Below, in pieces: positions 11,001 to 21,099 of a DNA stretch of 64,000 nt. The stretch lies in the NCBI RefSeq assembly GCF_003013715.1, contig NC_072817.1, positions 372,001-436,000 on the forward strand, written 5' to 3'. This DNA comes from Candidozyma auris (taxonomy: Eukaryota > Ascomycota > Pichiomycetes > Serinales > Metschnikowiaceae). Each line of letters opens with the position of its first letter. Positions within the stretch are counted from its first letter, which is position 1. The notes under the pieces were generated by a model. That model was not told the origin of the DNA, did not search any database, and saw nothing but the letters and a program-made list of their open reading frames with translations. The translations under genes and the position numbers were made by a program.

Positions 11001-11129
11001 ATCCAAGATGGTCACCTGCCCACACTCCACGTCCTTCGACTTTACCGTCACGGCAAGATTGTTCACGTCAAGAGACACCCTTTCGTGCTCAGGCACGAAT
11101 AAGGTCTGAGAGCCAGCGATCTCAGACAT
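8067..11129 (-). CDS. Full-size ABCG (White-type) transporter, truncated before its second membrane domain
   Basis: 1020 residues in forward order NBD1-TMD1-NBD2. NBD1 has Walker A GGSGAGKTT (59-67), signature LSGGEQRR and Walker B ALLFLDEP. TMD1 follows at about 350-600 with several hydrophobic helices. NBD2 has Walker A GPSGGGKTT (about 718-726), signature ISGGEKRR and Walker B ILFLDEP. This domain order and sequence match yeast YOL075C (about 1290 residues), a little-studied ABCG transporter. The frame stops at 8067 just where the second membrane domain should begin, so some 270 residues are missing. The 117 bp left before the stop of the convergent neighbour cannot encode them. Both ATPase sites look intact, but a monomer without TMD2 is unlikely to transport normally. 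Confidence 0.85.
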   Translation of the reverse strand: MSEIAGSQTLFVPEHERVSLDVNNLAVTVKSKDVECGQVTILDRVSFELPKNNIMAIMGGSGAGKTTLLNVLAQRLNVNQATMSFSGCIDYDRESKSAITTAYMQQEDVFLPGLTLRETLLYQAELRIPMVSQYERVELVDSLLQLLQLSHRSNEIVKSFTNHINLSGGEQRRTSLAIQLLNKPALLFLDEPTTGLDTTSALTLVKILRTLASPQIGITIILSIHQPRLEIAALFDKLCVLARGGRLIFCDALADASGYFRRLHEKNVVEKIEDEDPFATFNALMTMSVKLTRSASEEARTSRIVDSLVELWRHEHSKEYSLTQEQEEARFKDNMKAFDAAQPLPIWKEVYVLTRRTFKLSYRDRTSLLALNGMSLMLAIILGWVFYKPKADLAGIRSLTSCLYVVIEVLGFYPLLMELERLWAHDGVFFFKEYKEGCVSIPGFVISRRLGKLLLEDIPVSFLFCVVTYFMWGLRLGDNFNDSNDASYFGIFFAIGFLVTAISFTTGFLCFTLGTDFSISALISNAFYQLQNSGCGYFVNAATMPVYVRWVKYLAYFWYAFGALTANQYTNWEGDCPFPAGDERCSEYSGDYQLNVLGFPRNWIGEPIGILVAWYMGFNILSAICLSFRNYDMAVAKKKKNRIGGDDEDEKKLQDLSSEFTDDKERVEKESVSINVKKITLSVKVRESRSLLAKRVNRVLLDDVTADFKANAVNVIMGPSGGGKTTFLNFLADRLPKTSTFSRGGNIYLNNAVEVSPSEFSNIAAYVTQHDNLLIPQLTVRETLYYQAKLRLPVEEHCRIPSIITLLLRQTGLVDCADTPIGSATVKGISGGEKRRVSIAIQLLGKPKILFLDEPTSGLDTATSKSILTLLHELAEQGTTIILTIHQPSKEMFWQFDSMVLLARGGFVVYNGDVNGMPQYFEKLGYACPTTVNFADHVLDVVSKNPEESKDEAMARVNLMIQNWKKIEVANEKNSVLTNDLDLSRYRPKSVPTWVAFKTVLHRTTIVSLRSVDVMFARVP

Positions 11130-11246
11130 TGAGGGTAATAAATATGATCAGCAGTAGAAGCAAATGCAGATGATCAGATAAGCTAGAAGCTAGCAACTAG
11201 AGAATTATTGGGTTATGAATTGAAAAGATGTCTGGCCGGCAGCAGT

Positions 11247-11256
11247 CTTATATAAG
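11247..11256 (-). promoter_or_regulatory. TATA box of the ABCG gene
   Basis: CTTATATAAG, a perfect TATA palindrome, lies about 120 bp upstream of the ATG at 11129. Confidence 0.6.
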
Positions 11257-12194
11257 AGGTGGGTGACTTCTCACAAAGAGAATTAATAAGAGACGTAGGC
11301 GTGAAAAAAATTCCGTTCCGATGCCTCCAACAAAGCGAGAGAACGCTAAGCGAGGGAAGCAGGTGCACATGTCCATGCAACAGGCAAGATGAACGAGAAC
11401 GAGACTGGTGTACGATAACGGGCCTAGACGAAGAAGCAAGCATCTCGTATTGGGCTTTTGTTCCTTTTGTTCCGTGGGAATAATGGGAACTTCTCTGGCG
11501 CTAGGTATTTTGCACCCAGAAAGCGCAAAAAAACCGTTCGAGAGCGCATTACGCATTTGTTTCTTTTTTTTGCACCCATCAGCCTTGAGCAACAAAGAAA
11601 GAGAAGATTGATGGATCTAGCATGGATATTCTCTACTTCTTGGGTTTGACAAGCGTTGTGGCATTCTACAATCTCGTTCCAGTACGTTGGCTGTGAGTTG
11701 GGGGATCTCGTTATAAGTGTTTCAGCCGCGAGGCTAAATTCCGTCGAGAACTATGGGCCAACGGAATTTTGCATGAGCAATAAGAAAACCTAATACATTA
11801 ACACTGCTAGCACAACACAAAACAGCACCTTGATCTGTCAACAAAGCCCGTAATTTTCTTGGAACTCGAGACTGCGATCCAATAATCTTCACACTGGCGA
11901 ATTCTCATAGCCACGTTCACACCCACTTTTGGCTCTGTGACACTTAGAAGGCCATTGAAAAGACTCTTCCCAATAACCTTTTTGCGTTTGGGATCATCAC
12001 CTTCTGTTTGGCTTTGATCATTGGTTTTTGCGCTGTAGCAAATGGTGGTAGTTGCGGTGGTTCAACGCAATTGGCTGCAAAAAAGATGCCATGTGGTGCA
12101 AGTTGGAGCCATCGGCTGTGTTTAAGGCCATTAGCTGATTTCGCTCAGATAGTGGTATTATGTAGACTAACGCTAGGCCAATTGACTAATCGTC

Positions 12195-12202
12195 TATAAA
12201 AG
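12195..12202 (+). promoter_or_regulatory. Orphan TATA box
   Basis: TATAAAAG on the plus strand inside the gene-poor interval. It is followed by an open frame of about 106 codons to 12520 that has no ATG near its start, so any transcript from here would more probably be noncoding. Confidence 0.3.
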
Positions 12203-15200
12203 CGTGGCTCTAAACTGACATGGGTGGAAAGACTATTTTCCACTTACAAAGTGGGGTTATCAGCTGGCGTTTTAGGAGAGATACAGACGGAGTTATTTAA
12301 TGCTGACTCTATCGTACTTGGAGATCTCACACAGTCTTTTATAGTTGCACTTCCAGAATTACATGGACCTTTTTTGCTTTGTTTTGGGCACCCTAGATGT
12401 GCATTGCTAGCAGTTGATGTTTGTCATTTTGGCGTAACCGAGGTCACTTTATCACCAGAGTTCAAAGTGCGTCATTCAAGGAAATCCCTTTTAGGATGGC
12501 CCGAGCACTTCACCGGGTGATGATAATCGTTTAAGATATCTTTGTTCAATCATTCTGTACGTGCTCTGAGTTCAAGGTCATCTTCCTTTCGACTCTTTCT
12601 GTTGCCTGTGTTTTGATTTATACTTTAGAACTTGCTCTCCTTGTTATCTAAAGCACTTATCTGTTGTTTTTGTTGGTCTTGATCCTAGGTTGCGAACAAA
12701 CACTCACTATGTCTACATGGCCACTGAAGCGGTTATTGTGGAATATGTGGTAAGTTTTGTTCCACTCCAGAGCTTTAATCCTTTGGTCAAGCAGTCAAAA
12801 CTATTTCACGTATACAAGCTCAGTTCGACTTAATTGCATTAGCTTTTGGGCACTTGACGTCATGGTGTTGCTCTACTCCAATTTAATAGTATCAGTGGTC
12901 GTTCTCCTTTTAATAGCTACCCGTGAAGAATCTCCTGAAAAGCTCCAGAAATAGCCAGGCAAAAGCTATCGCTCTGTGATGCTTTTTTGACCCAACCCGT
13001 TCGGTTGTTAGTGTAGAAACATCTACTTTATTGTGGTACGCAATTTACCTGGCAGCTTCATCGAGTGAGCAACCCATACAATCATTCTACACATTACAAA
13101 GCGTGAATTTTTCTACATCACAGACTGCTGAATTTTTGGTCTTTGTCTTCTTCTAAACAGGGTACCTATCGTCCCTCTCTTTTTTAGCTTTTACATGATC
13201 CACTCCTAAATTTCATATTATGGCTCTACACTGCTTAACGCCTTGGGCATTCCCCACTGCCCAAATTCCCCTACTGCCCAAAATCCTCTACCCATTTATT
13301 TGGCGATCGGGGCATTCACTGAATGGCCGATTTCTCCGTGCAACGCCACTGAGTCGTCTAAACGTGAAGAGAAAAAGCCACCTTGAATCTTCAGCCACCT
13401 CCCTGGCAATTATCCAAGCAGCTTCGGAAAGTCGACGCCAATATCCCAGCCCAAAAATTGTCGTCACTCTTTCCGCATTGGTGATGGTGTCTCTCACATG
13501 GTCCTTAAGAGCGCTGTGGAGTATACAGCGAGCCAAATAATAATTTGTCTCTACATGACCTCAGCGAAACCCCACACAAATAGTCACCGGTTTTGCCGGG
13601 GTACAGTATAACAAAGACCGAAAGGAAAAGTAAAAATAGGATCAAAAAATTAAAGTCAAAACATTACAGCCCACCGTTCAACAGTCCCCTCAACTTGTCT
13701 CGGAACTTGTCCCTCAACTTGTAACTTCACTGTTCCCTCAAGGTCACAGCATCACCAGACTTGCAAAAACCAGAAGAAAACTTGGCCCCACAGCCCAGGA
13801 GAATTTCACCTGCGGTGCTTGTGCCAGCTCTGTTGACGAACTCTTGCCGAACAATGATAACAAGTGCAAATCCCGGAACCCGCCTACACAGCGAAGGCCG
13901 CCGATTTCTATCCTAAACGGCGGAAGCCACAGCACACAATTGAGTCCAGTACAAGCCAGCGCCAATCATGCGAATCATGCGAATCTTGCTAGAACTTCGA
14001 AAATCTCTGCTGCCCTCCGTCAATAGTAGACCCTGGGAAGAGGCCACAGGTAGGCTGTCTAACGCTCACAACCGGCAGAGCCATTGTTCGCTGGAGCCCT
14101 GCACTGGGCCACGGCCAGTGCCAATACTGGCGTCACAACTATCACCGTTACTATCTATTACCAGAACCATAACCAAGATGGAGCTCAGTCATTGCCAAAC
14201 TTTGGCATCAACACTACAACGCTACATCGATAGTGGTTCCACCACTGAGCGCTGTCGGGAAGACCGTTTGGGCAGGGCCGCAGGTGCCTATTTGCACCCA
14301 CGCCTCGAGGCACTGGTTGCGAGTGGCCCCAGGGCACAATGGCGGCAGGGGAGCCACCAGGCGGCAGGCAGCGCGGGTGTGGCCCCTTCGGCGCCGGCAA
14401 CTGATATGAAACCGTCTGCCAACAAGTAGCGCTTCTTCTAACTTTTTTTCCTTTATTTCAATTTGCTCGATTTCGTCTTCCTTCTCTACAAGTCTCTTTC
14501 GACTCCTTTTTATTTCTCTCTCCCTTCTTCCCTCTTCTTTTTCGTAATTGCCGATTCGCAGCCTTTGACACCCTTGGGCTTGCTCATGCCAGCGTTTGTG
14601 CCACTTGCCTGCCCTGTTTGCCGCCGCCAGCCCTTGCGCAAAGGGTCCCGGGTCTCCCTGCGGAGGCCTGAGCCCGCGGCGGCACCACCGCCCTACCACC
14701 GCCGCCTTACCTAGCGATTTACCGTGTTCTGCCACTTTTAGGATATTTCTTTAGATCATTGCATTTGCTGGTCACTTACAATGTACGTAGGCTTTGCGGT
14801 TAGCAGCGCTGGCGCCTTTGTTTTCGTCTTTGTGTCTCGCCAGGGTCCAGTGCGGTTAGAAGCGCTAGGGTGATGGGAGATAGATCTCGCGCCGCTAAGG
14901 CAGAGACTGAGGCAGAGGCAGAGGCTCAGTGGGACGCTAGATAGATGAAAGCAGAGGGAGTATTGCAACTGATTTCGATTTTTTTTTGCCATGTTTTGTG
15001 GATCACTTCCATTGCCCGTTCCACATTGTTTTTTTCTTTTTGCTCCTTTTTTTTTATCTGCGCTCCCACTGACGTCCTGGGCCCTGGCAGCTTCCCTGTG
15101 ATTAGCCGCCGTGAGTCAGGGCCATCGACCGGCAAGTGGGTTGGGGGTCCTTCGGATTTCGGGGGTCCTGTGGGGGCACTCAGACTTTGGACACTGGCTT

Positions 15201-16179
15201 TCTGGTATTAAGGTTTAAGGTTTGTATTAAGGCCTCCTGTAGGTTCATGTGAACCCTGGCGCTGGCGCCCTCAGTAGGCTGCGAAGGTGATATCTCGCTA
15301 AACACTACACTAGGTACTGCTATCTGACAAAAGCCTCTTGCATCTTGACATGTTATTTTTTTTTTCTTCCGGGGCCGGTATCAACTAGGTTCCCCTTTAC
15401 CGCACGGCTCTCAATTAGTCGTGGGCTACGAACACAATCCGTGGACCGTGCTTCAATACCCGCTGTGCTCGGTGCTGGATGTGTTAATATTGACTAAGTA
15501 AAAATTTGCAAGAAAATAGAAAGCCCTCAGCTTCAATCGTGGCAATGTGAGGCGGTGCCGGAGACGAAAGTACAATAATAATAAAAAAAAATAGAAAAAG
15601 AATGCAATTTTCCTCTAGCAGCATCTCTTTCGAAGTCTACTCGATCCAAAACGGTCTCCAAAATTGCCTATTATATTATCCGGTGGTCTCTTCTACCCAA
15701 TAAGATTAGACTACTGGTAGACGAGAAAAATCCCTCACCGCCAAAACCTAGTTGGATCGAGCCGCCTTGCAGAGGTGTTGGATGGGTAGCTGTGGTGCAC
15801 TATCAACCTTCGACCTTAGCACCAGCGACGAAGCGGAACCTCAATGCTTGCTGTGAAGTAGCTGTAGTTGCAAGCTGGGCGCCTACTTGAGCGTCGATTT
15901 CCTTTGTGGGTGGATTCTCCAGCCTTGCGGACCCCTCTAGGAGTATAATTAAGGTTGACGATGTGCATCACGGTACCACTTGCCGTGCCGAGGTACAATT
16001 TTGGGTTTTGCCTTGTTGGCAGCCCTCTGTCTCTCTGTGGCTCTACAATTTTGTTTCGTCTATTTCTCTCTTCGTCATATCGTATCTTCATGCTATATGG
16101 GCACAGCCCTTGGTAACCTCCATTTAATTTTTGCTAGGACCATGGGAAGTAATTTGATTTTTTTTTCTGCTTTATTTAT

Positions 16180-16947
16180 TCAGCGGCTTCGACGATTCTT
16201 CCCGTTGAGATGAGTCTTGTAGTGTTGCATGCAATTATCCTGGCGGGCAAACCGGGCACCACAGTCGGCCCACGGACAAACGTGTTTTCTCTCTCCCGTG
16301 TGGGTCCGGAAATGACGAGCCAAGTGGCCCAGTGTAGTGAACAGACGGCCACACGTTTTGCAAGCGTGCTTGCGCTTGCTGAGCCGAGGCTCTGTGGACG
16401 AGTACGAGCACACAGAACTCACAGAGCTCATGGAACTTCCCAGGTTGGACGTCGACGCTGACGTCGACGCCGGCGTGGCCGTGGCCAGGCTCGACTCCAC
16501 CGACGAGTCCCCTAGGTACATTGGCTGCGAAGCAATGTTCTGATAAGGCACCTGCTGAGGAGGTAGAGGGGCGATGTCGGGACGTTGTTGCATCGAGTGG
16601 TCGTTCAACGGCGATGTGGGCAGCACTTGGCCATCATGAAGGGAGGGGAGTGGTTGGCTGGGCACACTCAGAGGTCGCTGGGGCATGGAGTATTGCTGGT
16701 GATGATGTTGTAGTTGTTGTTGATGATGTTGATGTTGTTGTTGTTGTTGGTGCGGTTGCAGCAGCGAAGATAGCGCCAGCGGTAGCGTCAGCTGGAAATA
16801 CTGGGTCGGCTGGTGGAAACGATGCTGGTGCTGGTGCAGAAGACTCTGGTGATAGTGGAGATGGGGCTCCAAATCAGGCCCGATCGACGACATGAGCTCC
16901 GAGAACAGCGGTAGCCTGGGGCCCTGGTTGAGTCTTGTCACAAACAT
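16180..16947 (-). CDS. NRG1: Nrg1-type C2H2 zinc-finger repressor
   Basis: 255 residues from the ATG at 16947 (the frame upstream has only a TTG). Near the N-terminus LFSELMSSI matches a short conserved motif of Candida Nrg1. Then comes a long Gln/His-rich region (roughly 30-90) encoded by CAG/CAA/CAT repeats, a Pro/Gln stretch and a Ser/Thr-rich linker. The last 62 residues hold two C2H2 fingers: C-x2-C-x12-H-x3-H and C-x4-C-x12-H-x3-H, joined by HTGERKH. Nrg1 recruits Tup1 to silence hyphal, stress and glucose-repressed genes. Two CTG codons at 16330-16332 and 16342-16344 sit at finger positions that are Ser in the family, which supports CTG=Ser. The very long flanks suggest complex control. 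Confidence 0.9.
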   Translation of the reverse strand: MFVTRLNQGPRLPLFSELMSSIGPDLEPHLHYHQSLLHQHQHRFHQPTQYFQLTLPLALSSLLQPHQQQQQHQHHQQQLQHHHQQYSMPQRPLSVPSQPLPSLHDGQVLPTSPLNDHSMQQRPDIAPLPPQQVPYQNIASQPMYLGDSSVESSLATATPASTSASTSNLGSSMSSVSSVCSYSSTEPRLSKRKHACKTCGRLFTTLGHLARHFRTHTGERKHVCPWADCGARFARQDNCMQHYKTHLNGKNRRSR

Positions 16948-19900
16948 ATGTTTTTTATCCGTCAATGTGGCAAAGGAGCAGAAGGGTTCTGTGTGGGCTG
17001 GGGAAGATGCACTAACAGATGCCAGACGAAGGAGATGGAACCAGGCAAAAAAAACAAGGGTGAAACAGGTTTAAAAAATAAAAACAAAAAAAAAGAGTGC
17101 AAAAAGTGACCTAACAGAAGGGGAGGTAGCGATTGTGGGATTGTCACTTCTGGAGACGTGGAAGTAGTATTGCACTTCACTGTATAGTGGTGGTTGTCAA
17201 CTGGGAGGTGGGTTTAAATAGTGCCCACTGGAACTGGTAACAGGGCCCGATCCAGGGTTTAAGTAGTAGCGACGCACTGCGAAAATAAAGGGCACTCGCT
17301 GGAACAGAAGGAGCTGACAAGCAGACGGGCACTCGTAAGCTGGCTGGCACTTGAGAGGTAGGAAGATGTGGTGGTGATTTGGAAATTGACTTCCAGAACG
17401 AGTTTGCAACACCCAACTTTCTTTGAAAACTGAGGAAAGAAAAGGGTGAATTGATTTTAAACTTTTTTTTTTTTTTTTTTTTTATTTTATTTCTGGAATC
17501 TGGGGAATCCTGGCTATTTGAACCGGATGTACGTTCTTTTATTATCTGGAAGGTTGCACCACAGGTACCGCAAATGACAAGGACACAGGAGCGTGGGGCG
17601 TGGAGCGATGCTCAAGGCAACAAGACAAAAGAAACGAAATGCGAGGAGGCAGAGGGTGGCCCTGAAAGATAGTGTGGGAGATTCGACCAGCTATATATGG
17701 TTAAGCGGCGTGGGACGAGGATTTTACCTTCCTTGCAGTGAGGAAGAGTTTCTTTTGACTGAGGACCCGCCAAGCGTGAAGGGTGAGACTGGTATAGTAT
17801 GTGGGTGTGCGTGTGCGGCGCGCGCGTGGTGGTGCGTTGCGGTGCATGGTGCATCAATGCCAGGATGCACACAACTGCATGGCGCGTGCGATTGTTGTTT
17901 GCTATTGTCAAGGAGGCCAGCGGCGCCAAACAACCCCCCTTATGTGCAGGGCGCATACCCGTCCATTCTGTTTCGAAGTTACGTGTCTGCACCTCTGGCG
18001 GGCTCGCATGTTCTTTTCCCGGCCCTCTCCTCAGTTTCTTCTTTACTTGCTTCCTTAAGTACATGTCAAAAATCCTGCCCCCAGTCTCCTCCTTCCTTCG
18101 TCCCTCCTGCAGCCAAGCCGGCGATCGCCCTATCTCACTGTTCCCACCCTCCTTCTATCTCTCTCTCTTTCTCTCTGTGCTTTCTTGCGATCCCCTTCAG
18201 CCTCTCCCCACTGTTGCTGGTTCCCTCCTCGTTATCGCCGAAACATTCACCACAACCCTCTGTTGCTGGGATTTATTATTTCCCCCGTTTCCCCTTTAGC
18301 CGCGCAGTGCCTCTCGCTCTCACCTCACTTTGGTCCTCTGGGGCTGTTTATTACAGAACGGTTGCGTAGTCAAGGTGAGCTGATGCCAAATATTATTCTG
18401 AACATACTTACGTCACCGTTGTCAGCCACGGCTGGCCGCTGTTGCCAGGTGGCGCTAGGCGGTTTGCAAGGGTCTCAGGGTTTTTGTAAGGGCAGAATTT
18501 TTTCTCTCTCAGGGAGGTGTCTCACGCCCAAAGCGGGTGTTGGTGGAAGTGCGGCTGTTTCTAGTCGAAACGAGGAATAAGTCCGAGAAAGCGGAATCGC
18601 AAGCTCCTCGTTTTTAATGATCCTTTAGGCCTTGTGTCCGTCCTAGTAGGTTGTGTTGGTGGGGTGGCCATGAGCGCTACTTTGATTGGTATCCCCATTT
18701 GGTAGAAAGACACCATCCACAAAGGCAATGTGGGTGGAAGTTAGCAGGACGCAGTGAGATCCCAAAGAACAAAACCTTCCAATGTATCGCTTCCTATCGT
18801 GAGACGCGGGACCTTTCTTGTCTAATGCTATGTACCATGTTGCTCGTCGGGTTTGGCACTGTTTCCAGCATAAAGGGCGACACCACGCGAGAACACAAGC
18901 AAATGGGAAGCGGCGTTTTGTCAGAATTCCTCGAGCAACAAGAGCGCAATTCGACGCCCTCGTTGGAAGTTGTGCAAGAGCTTCCCTCAGAGATAGAGAG
19001 TAGTGAGTGAGAGAAGAGAGTAGTGGCTAGTGAACAATGTTGAGAGCGCACATGGAAATCACAGCTAGTCTAGCGAGAACAATAAGAAATTAGACATTGA
19101 AACAACTCTTTTTCATCAATCACTGGACCTACCTGGGAACGCCCACGACGATAAATGGGTCCTCGGTCTGTGGAAGCTTGGCCAGCAGTACCACCATATC
19201 TCCAGCCGTAAACTCCTAGGGGTCGGGAACTAACCCTCCCGGCTCCGCGGTCCATACATGTGCATGGGACTCAGGTGAGTGACAAAGGCGGTGAAACTCA
19301 CCATGTTAACTTCGTAATTGCGCAAAACAAGTTCGTTTCGAAGCGGGGGGAGGGAATGAAAGATTGGGTGCTGGAAAATCTGTAGAAGCTATTTTTCTAC
19401 AGCTGAGCTTGCTATTTCACCGTCAATTTCACCAAGCCGCAGAAGCGGCCGTGGATTTCCCATCAACGTTTACGGCATGGGCCTTTTTTTTTTTTGTGTT
19501 TAAGCGAAGTACATCGTCGGCAGATGGTTACGGCCAACCGTGAGTTGAGGCTAGGTTAGGCACCGGCCAACTCCTTAAATGTAGAGTTCTGGAAAGCTTT
19601 CTCTCGCCTACGCCGTTCCTCCAACAAGCATGGTACCATCTACGATTTCTCTTGGAATTTTTTTTGGGTAAAAAGCGGGTAGGTGAAATCAGAGGTGGCT
19701 GCATGCGTGAAAGAGGTTCGCGTTAGGGCATGCGTGGGAACCGAGCGCAAAATGGAAGAGGAGGAAAGGCAAAGGAAAGGCTTCATGCTGTCAGCTCGAA
19801 TTTCACCTATGGAGACTGCTAGCGATTCTAACCCGGAATTAGTGCACGGCTTCCGAAGGGAGTCTAACCTCGGTACCCATTCCCGAGCCTCCTGCTTGAG

Positions 19901-21025
19901 AGAGCCTCTTTAAAATTCTTTGTCTTGTGATCTGCCTTGCACTGCACCGCATAGCTGGTAAGCGAGAAGAGACTTGGTGGTGACACAGAGAAAACATAAG
20001 AAAAAAAAAAAACTATAAAAGAATAAAAAAATAAAATGACTTTTTAAAGCATGGGGAAACGAGCAAGGCAACTTCTTTAACAAACCTAATTTCAAACAAC
20101 ACCACCTGTATTTGTGCCTCTGGAGAAACACATTGTTTTCTGAAGATGGCCCTTGCTCCCTGCAGGCCGGCAGGAGTCCGAAATAGCCACTTGAATTGCT
20201 ACTCCAGCAGCCATCCAAAATCCATACCATTTTAAAAAAAAAATACAGAACCCTCCAGTTGCCTCTTGCTTCTAGGGTGATGCCGCCGTAACCCTCTCCT
20301 TTTTCTCCTCTTCATCGCGCTCGGCGGCTAATTCACATCAGCAGCATACGTCCTCTTTTTCTGTGGCAGTTTATCCGATACCCCCGGCCAACATAGCACT
20401 CACAAAAAAGGGCCCCTTCCAATCACTTGAGCTTTCACGGTGCCGCACACACACGAGCTGCCTGGTTCTCGAAAGAGACCTGAAACAGGCCTTGAGAGAG
20501 CGGCGTGTGCTGCAAAGCTTGCGTGGCTGCTGCACCTCCGCTCCCGATTCTAGGTTGGAGGAGAATTTCTCCGTAGACAAGGAAATAGAAGTTTCCCTTT
20601 CTGGTGGTGGGTCTGGGACCACGATGGAGGCGCTGATTTTGCTCAATTGGGTGAAGTGCCTCGTGTCAACTGACTCGGGTGGTTACTATAGTAGATGGGT
20701 GTCCTGCACCAAAACCGTCCTTCCCTGAACTCTCAGCGTCGGTTACCTGTCGCCCAATTCTCGGTTGCATAGCGGATACGGTTGGAGGAGACTGGGTCCT
20801 GGAGGCCTGCTTCTACAGAATTCTTGGGGGTTTTCTGCTGACGCTGAAGCCTGCCTGGTTTTCGCAGCCAACTATGCACAAAGCGCCCCGTGCCCGGGTC
20901 CTCGAATAGGAAACGCATAATTCAGTACCATTTAATTACGGATGTTGATTGGAATTTATTGACATTCTGCTCCTTGGTGGTTTTTGTTCGTCGGGTCCCT
21001 TCGGCCCTTTTATTGAATATGGCGC

Positions 21026-21033
21026 CACGTGAT
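21026..21033 (-). promoter_or_regulatory. Cbf1-type site (ATCACGTG) before MCY1
   Basis: The minus strand reads ATCACGTG, an exact match to RTCACRTG, 67 bp before the chosen MCY1 ATG. Cbf1 controls sulphur-amino-acid genes, which fits a cysteine-synthase relative. The site overlaps an upstream in-frame ATG at 21019, which is evidence against using that ATG as the start. Confidence 0.6.
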
Positions 21034-21037
21034 AGCC

Positions 21038-21047
21038 GTCATGTGAC
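21038..21047. promoter_or_regulatory. Second Cbf1-type site (GTCACATG) before MCY1
   Basis: GTCATGTGAC reads GTCACATG on the other strand, again matching RTCACRTG, five bases from the first site. Confidence 0.55.
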
Positions 21048-21099
21048 CTTACGCGATCAATTACCTTGCAAATCTCTCTTCTTCAGCAACCTACCAGCA

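Larger units (their letters stand above)
11130..16179. other. 5-kb gene-poor interval between the ABCG gene and NRG1
   Basis: No convincing gene was found. The region includes the ABCG promoter (TATA at 11247-11256), the 3' flank of NRG1, four copies of the recurrent TGC(A/G)AAA element (11507-11519, 11566-11580, 12071-12082, 14289-14302), an orphan TATAAAAG (12195-12202) and a GC-rich patch (about 14240-14715). It also has short repeats: CCCTCAACTTGT variants at 13680-13740, a near-identical pair TGCGGTTAG(C/A)AGCGCT at 14795 and 14851, and tandem AATCATGCG at about 13965-13983. Open frames up to 173 codons overlap on both strands, mostly lack ATG starts and resemble no family I know. Confidence 0.55.
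16948..21099. other. 4.2-kb divergent promoter region NRG1 / MCY1
   Basis: No convincing gene was found. It holds a long T tract (about 17463-17482), an alternating GT/GC tract (17804-17830), a strongly pyrimidine-rich plus strand (about 18050-18300) and A/T tracts near 19480 and 20000. The Cbf1 sites of MCY1 are at its right end. The longest open frame (17593-18369) begins at GTG, is low complexity from the pyrimidine tract and is probably not coding. Confidence 0.55.

Noticed and set aside
11160..11180. U6-like string GCAGATGATCAG near the ABCG start
   Set aside because: Only a short match; the rest of U6 and any Pol III terminator are absent.
12515..12575. Possible C/D snoRNA (GTGATGAT then CTGA about 50 bases later)
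   Set aside because: No terminal stem could be formed by the flanking bases, and the boxes are short enough to occur by chance.
12709..12760. Short exon ending in a GTAAGT donor
   Set aside because: No TACTAAC-like branch point or following open exon was found downstream.
13968..14735. Overlapping frames of 153 (plus) and 173 (minus) codons
   Set aside because: They sit across a GC-rich patch where stops are rare in all phases, and neither shows domain-like sequence.
11130..16179. Possible regional centromere
   Set aside because: Some CTG-clade centromeres are 2-4.5 kb gene-free regions with a GC trough, but this interval has GC-rich parts and no clear trough by eye. CENP-A data would decide.
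17593..18369. 258-codon plus-strand frame
   Set aside because: Starts at GTG, is mostly a translated pyrimidine-rich tract, and overlaps long frames in other phases and on the other strand. No family resemblance.
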